A DNA stretch of 64,000 bases from Beijerinckia mobilis (GCF_000745425.1 NZ_JQJH01000014.1:1-64000); one strand, 5' to 3'. Counted from the first letter of the stretch, positions 1 through 9,869 are shown. The notes: generated from the sequence alone by a model not told the origin. Program-made: numbers and translations.

Positions 1-267
1 GCCGACACCTTCGGTCTCATTCAAGGCTTCGAGCAGCGTTTCCCACAATCCAGCCAGCGTCCAGCGCCGAAACTGGCGATAAACTGATGACCATTTGCCG
101 AAATGCTCGTGCAAATCGCGCCATTGCACGCCCGTGCGGGAAATCCAGAAAATACCATCAAGAACAAGGCGATGGTCCTTCGCACGTCGCCCGCTATGCG
201 GCCCGCGCCGCGTCACGAACGGCTCAAGACAGGCCCATTCTTCATCCGACATCAGCCCACGAATCAA
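1..267 (-). CDS. IS5-family transposase, N-terminal part (partial)
   Basis: These 89 codons give the N-terminal DUF4096-like region of an IS5-family transposase (MSDEEWACLEPFVTRRG, then GVQWRDL and WSSVYRQFRRW). The family moves its insertion sequence by cut-and-paste DDE chemistry. The DDE catalytic core would lie beyond the window edge and is not visible. The start is taken as TTG at 267 because a perfect AAGGAGG lies five bases upstream; ATG at 252 is the alternative. The part seen has no stop or frameshift, so the gene may be intact outside the window. Confidence 0.75.
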   Translation of the reverse strand, partial: MIRGLMSDEEWACLEPFVTRRGPHSGRRAKDHRLVLDGIFWISRTGVQWRDLHEHFGKWSSVYRQFRRWTLAGLWETLLEALNETEGVG

Positions 268-339
268 AGTCGCCTCCTTCTGAAAGCGACTTTGAATCAG
301 AACCTTCGCAACTTGGGAATCCTATTCGTCAACAGGACC
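1..339 (-). mobile_element. IS5-family insertion sequence, one end, cut by the window edge
   Basis: The reverse strand carries the first part of an IS5-type transposase, and the element runs off the window at position 1. Its outer end appears to lie near 339, where the reverse strand begins GGTCCTGTTGACGAATAGG, a sequence resembling IS5-group terminal repeats. CTAG lies across the boundary at 339-342. The other terminal repeat and the target duplication cannot be seen, so the exact end is an estimate. Confidence 0.7.
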
Positions 340-651
340 TAGGGGATTCGAAGGACATCATACCGATTTCATAGAGGCGGCCGCAATTACGACCATTCGC
401 GATCCTGTCGTATGTTCGAAATGAGGCGAGTTGGCAGGCGGCTCTACGATGGTTAATGGCCGGTTCCGGCAGCAGCGGCCATTCACAGCCCGGTCGGTAA
501 GCGGCGAAAGCTGGCCGAAAGCTGCCGCACTGTCCGCTTGGGGCATTGAAGTATCGGGCAATAGCGTGGAATCGGCGGTTCGCTATACCGCATGGTGGTG
601 TGCGATAATCGGCGGCAATATCGGATCGTAGAGGGAAATCGGCGGGTTTGG
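340..651. other. Intergenic, no gene seen
   Basis: This stretch lies between the insertion sequence end and the tRNA gene. The short open frames on both strands lack ribosome sites and recognisable protein character. Nothing else could be supported. Confidence 0.5.
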
Positions 652-742
652 CGGAGACGGAGGGATTCGAACCCTCGATAGGGCTTTACAACCCTATAAC
701 GGTTTAGCAAACCGCCGCCTTCAGCCTCTCGGCCACGTCTCC
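652..742 (-). tRNA. tRNA-Ser (anticodon GCU)
   Basis: The reverse strand folds as a class II tRNA. The acceptor stem is GGAGACG paired with CGTCTCC (653-659 and 736-742), with G as discriminator base. The anticodon loop is TTTGCTAAA (anticodon GCT), and the T arm contains GGGTTCGAATCCC. A long variable arm built on ATAGGG/CCCTAT is typical of tRNA-Ser. The length is 91 bases. CCA does not appear to be encoded. It decodes AGC and AGU. Confidence 0.95.
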
Positions 743-1038
743 ACTGAGCAATTTAACGGTTGCCCAACCGTGACGCCACATATGCCCGAGGTGGCAGACG
801 AACGCAAGCCTCCTCAAAGCGGATGAGCGTTCATTATCCCTGGTCTTGTGCAAAGTGGCCTGAAAGTCACAGTAATTTAAGAACCTCTCCCGATCTCCAA
901 TGAATCTTTTGAGACTTGCAAAACGCTCGTTAGATTAAGCTCATCAAGTTGTGATGCGGAAATTGTGCATTGTTGCGATGGCGGGGGGCCGTCCCGGCGG
1001 CACATGTGGTGCTACAAAGCGTGGTAAAGGGGGATGGC

Positions 1039-2652
1039 ATGCCGTCGATGGGAGTTTGGGGCGTTTTTCCGAGACGTACGTCGATGATGATTCGTTCCAG
1101 CTCGCCGCGGCCCCCTATAGTGTGTAGCCTTACGCGCGGCTTGCGGCCGTTGGCGGGGTTGGTCATCGCCGGTTTCGGCCTGAATACCCCGGCCCGCGCG
1201 GCGGATCTGCCTTGGCACAAATCCGCGCCAGTCGAATATGTGCGCATTTGCGATGCCTATGGTGCAGGATTCTTTTATCTGCCTGGGACTGAAACCTGCC
1301 TTAAAGTTGGTGGCCTCGCGCTTGCGGAATTCCGCGCTTTCGATGCCTCCTATAATATTAACGGCGGCGCTTTTTACGGTAATGGCGTCGCGCGCGGGTC
1401 CGGCTATGTGCCGACAGCGGGACAATATTCCAATGCACGCTCCCGCGATGCTTATGGTTATGGCGCTCTAGGCCGAGTGGAACTTGACGCGCGCACCCGG
1501 TCGGAATGGGGTACGGTGCGTACCTTCCTGCGTGTCGACGCTTATTTCGGATCGAGCGATAATGCTTCGACAGGCAGCGGCGCGCAAATCCCCAATACCT
1601 GGAACTCAACGGCGGGTAGCACTGCTCCTCGCGAGACGACGATCGTCAATAAAGCATTCATCCAATTCGCTGGTTTGACCGCCGGCCGCGCCCAGTCCTT
1701 GTTCGACTTCTATGCTGATGCGTACAACTTCGCCAATCTGCGTGGCTCCAACGCCACCGTGGCGCTGTTAGCCTATACGGCGACATTCGGCGATGGTTGG
1801 TCAGCCTCGATCTCCTTCGAAGACCAGCCGTCACGGCGCGCGGCTATTGGCAGCACCGTCGCCGGTTACCAGGGGACACCCGCCGGGACGCGCGTCCCCG
1901 ATATCGTCGGCAACGTCCGACTTGATCAGCCATGGGGAGCGATCCAATTGTCGGCTGCGGCGCATCAGGTGCGTTCGACACTCTATTACAGTACGGCGCT
2001 TTCGGTCCCCGCAACAACTTATGCTTTCCCGCAAAGAACCAGTAATTCCTATGGTTTCGCGGTTCAGGGTGGTCTTCAGATCAATGCCGATTCCATTTCC
2101 GCAGGTGACAAATTATGGTTGCAGGCAGCTTATGAAAAAGGCGCCTTCGGCTACATAGCCGGTAACAATCTTTCCAATGCCTATGGTGCAGTTAATCAGA
2201 ACCGTTACATGGGCAGCGGTATTACATCGATGGATTATTCCGTTGGCTGGAACCCGCAAATCAACTCCGATTGCGTTTTTACCGGCGCGGGTTCCTGCGA
2301 GCAGCAATGGGGCTGGGCCTTTGTGGGCGCGTATAAACATTACTGGATTCCAACTTTGAGTTCCGCCGTTTTTGGTTCCTATGAGGAAACACATTATTCG
2401 GCGAATGCCCTGGCTGGTCTTGGCGGCGCCGTTGGTGTCTCCAACCTGAAGGAATTGCGTGTCGGCACCAATTTGATTTGGTCGCCGTTGCGTGGTTTCG
2501 ATATCGGCACCGAATTTATGTACATTCATCTTGATCAGACGCGACCGGTCGGGCTTGCTTCTGATCAGGTCTTGACGGCGGCTGGTCTGCCTGCCTTTAA
2601 ATCGAATACCAACACCTATGAAGGCCGTGTGCGCGTCCAGCGTGCTTTCTGA
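1039..2652 (+). CDS. Outer-membrane porin, rhizobial Porin_2 type
   Basis: The product is a secreted beta-barrel porin of the alphaproteobacterial Porin_2 (Omp2b-like) family, which forms passive diffusion channels for small hydrophilic solutes. The N-terminus has a hydrophobic segment and an Ala-rich cleavage region (GFGLNTPARAAD). It is followed by the family's conserved opening VEYVRICDAYGAGFFYLPGTE with the usual pair of cysteines (ICDAY and TETCLKVGG). The rest alternates aromatic and glycine residues and ends in Phe (VRVQRAF), as outer-membrane proteins usually do. ATG 1039 is chosen because AAAGGGGG precedes it at good spacing. ATG 1084/1087 would give a shorter, more normal signal peptide, and the frame opens as far as 970. 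Confidence 0.9.
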   Translation: MPSMGVWGVFPRRTSMMIRSSSPRPPIVCSLTRGLRPLAGLVIAGFGLNTPARAADLPWHKSAPVEYVRICDAYGAGFFYLPGTETCLKVGGLALAEFRAFDASYNINGGAFYGNGVARGSGYVPTAGQYSNARSRDAYGYGALGRVELDARTRSEWGTVRTFLRVDAYFGSSDNASTGSGAQIPNTWNSTAGSTAPRETTIVNKAFIQFAGLTAGRAQSLFDFYADAYNFANLRGSNATVALLAYTATFGDGWSASISFEDQPSRRAAIGSTVAGYQGTPAGTRVPDIVGNVRLDQPWGAIQLSAAAHQVRSTLYYSTALSVPATTYAFPQRTSNSYGFAVQGGLQINADSISAGDKLWLQAAYEKGAFGYIAGNNLSNAYGAVNQNRYMGSGITSMDYSVGWNPQINSDCVFTGAGSCEQQWGWAFVGAYKHYWIPTLSSAVFGSYEETHYSANALAGLGGAVGVSNLKELRVGTNLIWSPLRGFDIGTEFMYIHLDQTRPVGLASDQVLTAAGLPAFKSNTNTYEGRVRVQRAF

Positions 2653-3016
2653 TTGGAACCAAGCTCTACGTTAACAAGGGGGGATGCGTGATCCGCAACC
2701 TTCCTTGTATAGGTGTGAACCAGACGGACGTGCAATATCGGTTGGAAAAGGCGGCTAGCATACGGCAGATTACGCTTGGGTCACAAAAAAGGCTCGACCG
2801 CTGTTCTGCGACTGTATTTGGATGTATGCGAAGAAGTCTATTAGATTCGGAACATGTTGCCCGTTCCGAATCGCTTCGCGCCTGGAAGACGTGGAAAACG
2901 CTATCGATTTATGATGGAGCGTTTTGGAAAGATCCGAGAATGCTCTCTCTGTCCTCATTAATCACGATCGGTAGTGATCAATGAGATTTTCATTCCGCAA
3001 TCTGGTTTTTCGCCAT
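2653..3016. other. Intergenic between porin and hydrolase
   Basis: The porin and the next gene converge here. A GTG-started 98-codon frame (2688-2984) is open but has no recognisable domain and covers a hairpin, so it is not called as a gene. The region contains AATCGCTTCGCG, resembling the core of the palindromic repeats found near 17.2 kb. Confidence 0.4.
2954..2985. terminator. Hairpin between convergent genes
   Basis: CTCATTAATCAC (2954-2965) can pair with GTGATCAATGAG (2974-2985) across an 8-base loop, with one mismatch. On the + strand it is followed by ATTTTCATT. It sits between the convergent porin and hydrolase genes and could end transcription from either side. The CTCATT/AATGAG ends also resemble the repeat ends seen at 21748-21792. 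Confidence 0.45.
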
Positions 3017-3916
3017 TCATTCTGCCCTGAGAATGAAAGCACAGAGTTTTGCAACGACCGATGGCTCGATGAGAAGAGGTGCATGACCTTGACCTTCGAC
3101 GGTCATGGTTTCGCAAGCGGGGTGGCGTGCCGCCATTTCCTTTAGGGTTTCGGGAGAGAGAAGATCCGAAAGGCCTCCGCGTACGACGAGTAGCGGGATT
3201 TTCGCCAGAGCGTCGAATTGTTGCCAGGCGGGTGGAAAAGGCTCGTTGAGATCGAGCGATTCGAATTGCTTGGCGAGTGCCGCATCGTAACGCAATCCGA
3301 GATGACCTTCGTCATCCATATAGCTCTGCCGGGCGTAGGTTTCCCAATCGGCGTCTGACAGGCCGGGGAAATAGCCGCTGACTGTTGTCTTGACGGCAGT
3401 GATCGCCTCCGAGAGTGTCGTCGGGGGAGTGGTTTTTCCGAGATAGCTGCGAATACGTTTTATGCCGGCGGCATCGATTACCGGACCGATATCATTGAGA
3501 ATGGCTGCGTGCAGAATATCCGGTTTCGCGAGGCCCATGAGCATGATGTGGAGACCACCGCGCGAGGTGCCGACGAAGGTTGCCTTGTCGATCCCGGCTT
3601 CGGTGAGACCAAGCATAATATCGTTGTGCTCGACGGCGAGTGTATATTTGCGCCAGTCGGGATCATAGGCGGACAGGCCTCGTCCACGATAATCGAAGGA
3701 GATGACGCGACGGGGTGTGCCATAAGCACCGCTGGCAAGCGCGTTTGCAAGCGGGTCGAAATCGGCAGAATTGCGCGTCAATCCCGAAAGGCAGACCACT
3801 GGCGTCCCGTTGCCGCCAAGTGGATTGTAATCGCGAAAATGCAGTCTTAGTCCGTCCGCACTCGTGTAGTAGCGATGCGTAAAAGCCGGAGAAGCGTCAA
3901 CCAAGGAATGATTCAT
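3017..3916 (-). CDS. Alpha/beta-fold hydrolase
   Basis: This 299-residue protein has the alpha/beta-hydrolase layout. There is an oxyanion region near VVCLSGLTRNS (40-50), a FDYRGRGLS turn (74-82), and a nucleophile elbow GTSRGG with Ser118. The acid is probably Asp251 (GGLSDLLS) and the base His278 (GQGHAPLL). All three triad residues are in the expected order. There is no signal peptide, so it is probably cytoplasmic. The substrate cannot be told from sequence; relatives include esterases, lactonases and C-C hydrolases. ATG 3916 is preferred over 3964 because AAAGG lies a few bases upstream and the family begins near this point. Confidence 0.85.
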   Translation of the reverse strand: MNHSLVDASPAFTHRYYTSADGLRLHFRDYNPLGGNGTPVVCLSGLTRNSADFDPLANALASGAYGTPRRVISFDYRGRGLSAYDPDWRKYTLAVEHNDIMLGLTEAGIDKATFVGTSRGGLHIMLMGLAKPDILHAAILNDIGPVIDAAGIKRIRSYLGKTTPPTTLSEAITAVKTTVSGYFPGLSDADWETYARQSYMDDEGHLGLRYDAALAKQFESLDLNEPFPPAWQQFDALAKIPLLVVRGGLSDLLSPETLKEMAARHPACETMTVEGQGHAPLLIEPSVVAKLCAFILRAE

Positions 3917-4251
3917 GACAGCCTTTCGCCAGGAAGACAGGTGAGTGCAAATTCTTACGGCCAAATTCCGGCAGCGGAAAGCTGGTTCATTGGCCTATGC
4001 CTGTCGTTCCCATCGTCCTTGATCATGGCTCATAGAGATCAAGGAGAGATGCCGAATGGTTTTGCCGCGTGAGCAATCCCCGTGTTTTCCTCGTTTAAAG
4101 CCTCCTGATGATTTTCGTCCGCGCAGGGGGATCTTTATCCAAGTCTCATTGGTCCCGGATTGCCGGGATCCATGAGGCCCGGTGGAGAGCCGTTGATCCG
4201 CAGTCGGCGGGAGCCCGGTCTCAATGAGTCCTGGTCACTGAGATACGGTTA
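3917..4251. other. Intergenic with dispersed repeat copy
   Basis: This is the upstream region of the hydrolase gene (reverse strand) and the downstream region of the transglycosylase gene. Its right half is a copy of a dispersed repeat (4141-4246). No gene or clear promoter could be supported. Confidence 0.5.
4141..4246. repeat. Dispersed repeat, family C, copy 1
   Basis: This stretch aligns with 43660-43771. Shared blocks include TCTCA(T/C)TG(G/A)TCCC, CCATGAGG versus CCGTGAGG, GGAGAGCCG versus GGAAAGCCG, and CCGCAGTCG. The left end (CTCATTG) and a later CAATGAG are inverted repeats, so the unit resembles a small palindromic mobile-type element. By eye the shared core is about 75 bases at roughly 70% identity; this was not computed. 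Confidence 0.6.
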
Positions 4252-6498
4252 TCAAAGCCTGACCGCATTTTGCGGATCGAGGCGCAGCAAAGCCTCGCCG
4301 AAAGCATGATGATCCTCACCGAAACGCAATTGATACATGGCAAGATTTTCAACGAGCCTCTGCACGTAATTGCGGGTTTCCGTAAAAGGAATGCGCTCGA
4401 CCCAATCGATCGGATCGATCGCCGGATCGCGTGGATCGCCATAGGCGTCGATCCATTGCTTCACTTTTGAGCCACCAGCATTATAGGCGGCGAAAGTCAG
4501 GATCCATGAGCCGCGCTGCTCTGTCAGCAGATCGCCGAGATGGGCGGCGGCAAGCTGGGCGTTGAAGGAGGGATCCGACAAAAGCCGCCCTTCGTCGAAG
4601 GGGACTCCCGCGCGTTGTGCGGTGCGTCGCGCGGTCGGAACGATCATCTGCATCACGCCGCGCGCGCCTGCGGCCGAGACCGCATTGGGATTGAAGGCGC
4701 TTTCCTGCCTGGCGATGGCATAGACGAGCGAGCGCGCCGCTGAATTCGGCAGAGGATCAAAGGCCGGGATCCCATAGGTCGGATAAGCGAGATGGTTCAG
4801 GAAATAGCCATGGTAGCTCGCCAGCTTGCCGATCATCAGGGAAAAATGCGCATCATGCTGCTGCTCGACGATGTCGCCGAGAGCGGCCATTTGTGCCGGA
4901 TCCTCAAGATTGCGCGCGGCGCTGATCGCGAGGGAACGCGCCAGATTGTTTTCATCATGGTCCTGAAGGAGCGCTATGATTCGCAGAGCCGGATTCTGCT
5001 CGGCCGGGGGAACCGCGTGACGCTCGGCGGGTTCGGCAACCAGAGGCAAACCCAGCTTGTTGCGGGCAAGCTGTCCATAATAGGTCGTCGACTGGCGTGC
5101 GGCTATTTCATAGAAATGCTGAGCGTTGATCTCGACTTCTGCGCGCGAATCGGCTTCTGCGGTGCGGCCTTGCCAATAGGCGGCGCGGGCGATCGAAATA
5201 GGCGTTTCCGCGTAATCCGCCGCGCGGGTGAAATGCGGCATTGCTTTCGCGGGATCATGCAGGAAACGCAGTGCGATCCAACCGGCATGAAACTCCGCTT
5301 CAATGCGCAGATCGCGGGCTGCCGCGGAATGTTCCGCGCAGATGCGATAGGCCTTTTCGGCTTCATTCTGGTCGAGAAGCTTGCGTGCGATCAGCCGACG
5401 TTCCACCCACCATTCATCGCCGTTGACGATGAGCGAGGGGTCGCGCGGGGCCGAAAGCAACAGGGTTGCCGCTTCTAAGATCTTATCGCTGCGCCGTGCT
5501 TTCCGGATGCGGGCGAAAAGATAGGCCGGATCCGTTTGCAGGTTCGCAGGGACGGCGGCGAATAATTTGTCATTGGGGATGCCTTTGAAAGAGGCAATCT
5601 GCAGGCGCACGAGAGACACAACATCAGGACCGGCGAGAGGGGCGAGCCGCATGGCCTCGGCGCCTCGCTCTTTATAAAGCAATCGCTCGACACGATATTT
5701 GTAATCGGCTTTCTCGAACAAGCTGCCGAATTCGCTGCGGATCTTCGCTTCCATCGCCTGGGGGAAATCGCTCTCGCGCCAGACCTGGCGGATAATTTTT
5801 GCTGCTTCTTCCCCTTTATTCTCGTCGATGAGAAGCCGCGCCAAAGCGATTTTTCCTGCCACTGTGGTCGGCTGGGTCTCAAGCAGGAATGTGCGTTCCT
5901 CGGGTGAGAGAGAGCGTTCTCCGTAAAGGATTTCTTCGGACCGTTTGCGCAGCCAGTCCTGCGCGGGCCATTGTGGATGGTTTCTGGCGAACTTTTGTAG
6001 TCGCGTGAAACCGCTTTGCGGGAACATCTGCAGGGCGATCCATTGCAAAGCGGTGCGGATCACACCTTCCTTCACATGGGTTTCGGCCAATGTATCGCCA
6101 CCGGAGAGATCGCCTTTGCGGTAAAGGGCGAGCGTTTCATCCAGGCCTGTCATATCCAGGGCACGATCAGAATTCGCGCCTGGGCTTTTCGCATGATCGC
6201 TGCGAAGAGACTGCGGCGCATGAGTGGTGTTATCAGGAAGCGGCTCGTCCGGCCGTGCTGCCATCTCAACCGCTTCGTCGGCGGCGTTTGATTCCGGCTT
6301 GTCCGACTGCCAAAAAACACGGACGTTATCGAGCAGCGAATGCACTCTGGCGGAAAGGTTCGGCAAATGCGCGCCGAATTCCATGTCGGAGAGCGGTGAA
6401 GCAGGCCATTTTTCATTGAAAATAAATGCTGATGCGACGCCGATTGTGAGAGCGAGAGCCCCTCTCGTCAGGAATTGGTTAGCCTGCTTGTTCGCCAT
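4252..6498 (-). CDS. Soluble lytic murein transglycosylase (Slt-type)
   Basis: This 748-residue periplasmic enzyme cleaves the MurNAc-GlcNAc bond of peptidoglycan, forming 1,6-anhydro ends, in wall recycling and remodelling. A hydrophobic N-terminal segment (ALALTIGVASAFIF) acts as signal or anchor. The middle (about 100-560) is an alpha-helical, repeat-rich region like the Slt70 superhelix. The C-terminal SLT domain has the catalytic glutamate at about Glu599 in ARQESAFNP, followed by GARGVMQM and AAYNAGG, the family's signature blocks. The start at 6498 has AAGGGA five bases upstream. Length fits the family. It stands alone on the reverse strand, divergent from dapA. Confidence 0.93.
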   Translation of the reverse strand: MANKQANQFLTRGALALTIGVASAFIFNEKWPASPLSDMEFGAHLPNLSARVHSLLDNVRVFWQSDKPESNAADEAVEMAARPDEPLPDNTTHAPQSLRSDHAKSPGANSDRALDMTGLDETLALYRKGDLSGGDTLAETHVKEGVIRTALQWIALQMFPQSGFTRLQKFARNHPQWPAQDWLRKRSEEILYGERSLSPEERTFLLETQPTTVAGKIALARLLIDENKGEEAAKIIRQVWRESDFPQAMEAKIRSEFGSLFEKADYKYRVERLLYKERGAEAMRLAPLAGPDVVSLVRLQIASFKGIPNDKLFAAVPANLQTDPAYLFARIRKARRSDKILEAATLLLSAPRDPSLIVNGDEWWVERRLIARKLLDQNEAEKAYRICAEHSAAARDLRIEAEFHAGWIALRFLHDPAKAMPHFTRAADYAETPISIARAAYWQGRTAEADSRAEVEINAQHFYEIAARQSTTYYGQLARNKLGLPLVAEPAERHAVPPAEQNPALRIIALLQDHDENNLARSLAISAARNLEDPAQMAALGDIVEQQHDAHFSLMIGKLASYHGYFLNHLAYPTYGIPAFDPLPNSAARSLVYAIARQESAFNPNAVSAAGARGVMQMIVPTARRTAQRAGVPFDEGRLLSDPSFNAQLAAAHLGDLLTEQRGSWILTFAAYNAGGSKVKQWIDAYGDPRDPAIDPIDWVERIPFTETRNYVQRLVENLAMYQLRFGEDHHAFGEALLRLDPQNAVRL

Positions 6499-7218
6499 TC
6501 TGTTCCCTTGCTTGCGCCATGCCTTTGCAAGCTTTCCATGCCTGGCGCTTGCCTGTAGAAATTGAGAAAATTTGAAGCTGTTTTCCTTAACAAACCGTCA
6601 AAGTGACCTTTGCCGGTTTCATTCCACGTCCATCCCCCACTCGTTGCCGAGGTCCGCGTTTGAACCGGCGGCTGTAAATGACGGCAAATGGCGCGCGACG
6701 AGCCGGTACGATTTGCCGATGAGGCTCTTTTCGGAACGGGTCATAATGTTTATGTGTTTGCCTTCCTGCGAGAGCCTTGCCGGAGAAGAGCGTGCTCTTA
6801 ACAGCATGGCGAATGCGGCATAGGTGCGGCAAAATGCAATCTTGAGTTAGTGGAAGCTGCTCATGCCGGTGTTTCGAATCGGCAACCAGCTTCGGCGAGG
6901 GGACGCGAAAATCTGATATGACCTTGTTTCCGATAGAAAATTTCTCCTCTATTAGAAGCTTGGCCGGGCATTCGAGTCCCTTTAAGGGGTTTGAGGAAAA
7001 TTTGTCGCATGGGCGCTCAATGATCGGGCGGCCTTGGCGTCAAATTGGAGCGGGGATGCTGCTTTTCGGAAGAATTGAGGCATTCCCGGAAACAAAGAGC
7101 ATCTTTCCGATTGGTCGGGCGGTTGCTCACAAAGCTCTCTCCAGGCAGGGCAAGCGACTTGCGCGGCGCGTCATTGCCGCGGGTTTTTCAAGCGGGGACA
7201 GGTGAAGGTTCAGGAGCC
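6499..7218. other. Intergenic between divergent slt and dapA
   Basis: About 720 bases separate the two divergent starts. The open frames seen on both strands have no Shine-Dalgarno site or recognisable protein character. The region must contain the promoters of both genes, but no clear -35/-10 pair was identified. Confidence 0.4.
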
Positions 7219-8112
7219 ATGGGATTGAAAGCGGCTTTCAAAGGTTCGATCACTGCGCTGATCACGCCGTTTCGCGCCGGCAGGGTCGATGAGGAGGCTT
7301 TTCGCGCTTTCGTCGACTGGCAAATTCTCAACGGCACACATGGCCTGGTGCCCGTCGGCACGACGGGTGAGAGCCCGACCCTGTCACATGAGGAGCATCG
7401 GCAAGTCGTATCCGCGTGTATCAAGGAGGCAGCCGGGCGCGTTCCGGTCATAGCCGGGGCCGGCTCCAATAATACGCTCGAGGCGATCGAACTCGCACGT
7501 TTCGCGGAGAAGGCGGGTGCCGATGGCCTGCTCGTCGTCACGCCCTATTACAACAAACCCTCTCAGGAAGGGTTGTATCAGCATTTCAAGGCGGTCAACG
7601 ATTCCGTTGGTATTCCAATCGTCATCTATAATATTCCCCCACGTTCCGTGGTGGATATGTCGATCGACACGATGCAGCGCCTGTTTGAATTGAAGAATAT
7701 TGTCGGTGTGAAGGATGCGACCGGCAATCTCGCCCGTACGGCTTTGCAACGCCAGATTCTCGGGCCGGATTTCATTCAATTGTCGGGCGAGGATATGACG
7801 GCGCTGGCGGTCAATGCTCTGGGCGGTCATGGCTGTATTTCTGTTACATCCAATGTCGCGCCGCACCTCTGCGCGGATATGCAGCAGGCAAGCCTCGATG
7901 GAGACTATGCCACGGCGCTCGCGATGCATGACAAATTGTCTCTCCTCCACGCGGCGCTGTTCATCGAGCCTAATCCCGCAGGGCCGAAATATGCGCTGAG
8001 CGTGCTTGGAAAGATAACAAATGAAATCAGGCTACCGCTCGTGCCCGTCACGGCCAATGCTCAGGCGACCATCCGGGCCGCCATGGTCCATGCGGGCCTG
8101 CTGAAAGAATGA
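7219..8112 (+). CDS. dapA: 4-hydroxy-tetrahydrodipicolinate synthase
   Basis: DapA condenses pyruvate with aspartate semialdehyde, the first committed step to lysine and meso-diaminopimelate. The 297-residue protein is a TIM barrel with every key residue visible: GTTGE (47-51), the TPYYNKP block (108-114), Tyr137 in IYNIPPR, and Schiff-base Lys165 in GVKDATGN. The frame is open upstream to 7045, but ATG 7219 matches the family's N-terminus ([11 protein letters not shown]) and follows GGTGAAGG and CAGGAG. It lies just upstream of smpB, a common alphaproteobacterial arrangement. Confidence 0.97.
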   Translation: MGLKAAFKGSITALITPFRAGRVDEEAFRAFVDWQILNGTHGLVPVGTTGESPTLSHEEHRQVVSACIKEAAGRVPVIAGAGSNNTLEAIELARFAEKAGADGLLVVTPYYNKPSQEGLYQHFKAVNDSVGIPIVIYNIPPRSVVDMSIDTMQRLFELKNIVGVKDATGNLARTALQRQILGPDFIQLSGEDMTALAVNALGGHGCISVTSNVAPHLCADMQQASLDGDYATALAMHDKLSLLHAALFIEPNPAGPKYALSVLGKITNEIRLPLVPVTANAQATIRAAMVHAGLLKE

Positions 8113-8122
8113 GTGTGCACGA

Positions 8123-8599
8123 TTGGCTGCGAAGAAACCAAGCGCGTTCAAGATCGCTGCGGAGAACCGCAAGGCGCGTTACAATTATGAAATCGGCGAG
8201 ACCTTCGAGGCCGGGCTCATGCTGACGGGCACCGAGGTCAAATCCTTGCGCACGGGCAAGGCGACCATTGCTGAAAGCTATGCTTCCGTCGATCATGATG
8301 GCGAGGTGTTTCTCGTCAATGCGACCATACCGGAATATCTCGAGGCCAATCGTTTCAATCATGTTCCGAAACGGCCGCGCAAGCTCCTGCTGCATGGCAA
8401 GGAAATCGCTAAACTGGCCCAGGGTGTCGAGCGGCAGGGCATGACCATCGTACCGCTCAAGATCTATTTTAACGATCGGGGCAGGGCGAAAATCGAGATC
8501 GCGCTGGCACGCGGCAAACAATTGCACGACAAGCGCGAAACCGAAAAGAAACGCGATTGGAACAAGGAAAAAGGCCGATTATTGCGCGACAAAGGCTGA
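8123..8599 (+). CDS. smpB: SsrA-binding protein SmpB
   Basis: SmpB binds tmRNA and delivers it to stalled ribosomes in trans-translation. The 158 residues match the family throughout: [30 protein letters not shown], and the basic tail [19 protein letters not shown] that enters the mRNA channel. The start is TTG at 8123, since no ATG or GTG in frame fits. It begins 10 bases after dapA stops, so the two are probably co-transcribed. tmRNA itself (ssrA) was not seen in this window. Confidence 0.96.
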   Translation: MAAKKPSAFKIAAENRKARYNYEIGETFEAGLMLTGTEVKSLRTGKATIAESYASVDHDGEVFLVNATIPEYLEANRFNHVPKRPRKLLLHGKEIAKLAQGVERQGMTIVPLKIYFNDRGRAKIEIALARGKQLHDKRETEKKRDWNKEKGRLLRDKG

Positions 8600-8720
8600 T
8601 GAGTTTTTGACCCGCATTTGTCTTATGGATCCGAGCCTGTCGCGATCCTTTCGTCTGGCAGAAAGTCGCCGCCCTGCAGTTTCAAGATTATTCCCGTCCC
8701 GCTTCCGGCTCCTCGCATCC

Positions 8721-9842
8721 ATGTCCCATAATACATTCGGTCATCTGTTTCGCGTCACCACTTTCGGGGAAAGTCATGGGCCCGCCATCGGCTGTATTGT
8801 CGATGGCTGCCCACCGGCGATCCCGATCGAGGAAAGCGAGATACAGACCTTTCTCGACCTGCGTCGCCCCGGTACGTCGCGTTTCACGACGCAGCGTCTG
8901 GAAGCGGATCGGGTGCGCATTCTGTCCGGGGTCTTCACGGATGAAGGCAGCGGCCGGCAGATTTCGACCGGTACACCGATCGCATTGTTGATCGAGAATA
9001 CGGATCAGCGTTCGAAGGATTACGACGCGATCAAAAATCTTTACCGGCCTGGTCATGCCGATTACGCCTATGACAGAAAATATGGCGTGCGAGATCATCG
9101 CGGCGGTGGCCGCTCCTCGGCGCGCGAAACCGCCACGCGTGTTGCTGCCGGCGCCATCGCACGCAAAATCGTGCCTGGCGTGCGCATTCGCGGGGCGCTG
9201 GTGCAGATGGGGCCACATGTGATCGATCGATCCCATTGGGATTGGGAAGAGGTCGCGCGCAATCCCTTCTTTTGCCCGGACGCGAAAGCTGCCGCCTTTT
9301 TTGAGACTTATCTTGATGAGATTCGCAAAGCCGGTTCCTCCATCGGCGCGGTGATCGAAATCATCGCGGAAAACGTGCCCTCCGGCTGGGGAGCGCCGCT
9401 CTATGGCAAGCTCGATGCCGATCTCGCGGCTGCCCTGATGTCGATCAATGCGGTCAAGGGGGTGGAAATCGGTGAAGGCTTTGCCTCGGCGGCGCTGACC
9501 GGTGAAACCAATGCCGACGAGATCCGGATCGGACCGTCAGGAGAGGCGGAATTTCTGTCGAACCATGCCGGCGGTATATTGGGAGGGATTTCAACCGGTC
9601 AGGCGCTCGTCATGCGCTTCGCCGTCAAGCCGACCTCGTCCATTCTGCAACCGCGCAGGACGATCGATCGCTTCGGGCGGGAGGGCGAGATCGTCACCAA
9701 GGGCCGCCATGACCCTTGCGTCGGCATAAGAGCGGTGCCGGTCGGGGAGGCGATGGTCGCTTGTGTGCTCGCCGATCATTTCCTGCGCCATCGTGGGCAG
9801 GTCGGGGAAGGTGATCATTGGCCTGCGAATGCGCCTGCCTGA
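8721..9842 (+). CDS. aroC: Chorismate synthase
   Basis: AroC converts EPSP to chorismate using reduced FMN, the last step of the shikimate pathway. The 373-residue protein begins [20 protein letters not shown], with the family's GESHG block at 16-20. It contains [25 protein letters not shown] and the C-terminal VGEAM region. The frame is open to 8607, but ATG 8721 matches the conserved N-terminus. A hairpin overlaps the end of the convergent downstream gene. Confidence 0.97.
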   Translation: MSHNTFGHLFRVTTFGESHGPAIGCIVDGCPPAIPIEESEIQTFLDLRRPGTSRFTTQRLEADRVRILSGVFTDEGSGRQISTGTPIALLIENTDQRSKDYDAIKNLYRPGHADYAYDRKYGVRDHRGGGRSSARETATRVAAGAIARKIVPGVRIRGALVQMGPHVIDRSHWDWEEVARNPFFCPDAKAAAFFETYLDEIRKAGSSIGAVIEIIAENVPSGWGAPLYGKLDADLAAALMSINAVKGVEIGEGFASAALTGETNADEIRIGPSGEAEFLSNHAGGILGGISTGQALVMRFAVKPTSSILQPRRTIDRFGREGEIVTKGRHDPCVGIRAVPVGEAMVACVLADHFLRHRGQVGEGDHWPANAPA

Positions 9843-9847
9843 GAGCG

Positions 9848-9869
9848 AGCCCTGATTGCGGTCAGGGCT
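9848..9869. terminator. Bidirectional hairpin between aroC and the convergent gene
   Basis: AGCCCTGA (9848-9855) pairs perfectly with TCAGGGCT (9862-9869) around a 6-base loop. It lies just after the aroC stop and overlaps the last codons of the convergent gene. There is no strong T tract on either side, so its strength as a terminator is uncertain. Confidence 0.6.

Noticed and set aside
2688-2984. GTG-started 98-codon frame after the porin
   Set aside because: It has no recognisable sequence and includes a terminator-like hairpin and a repeat-like segment.
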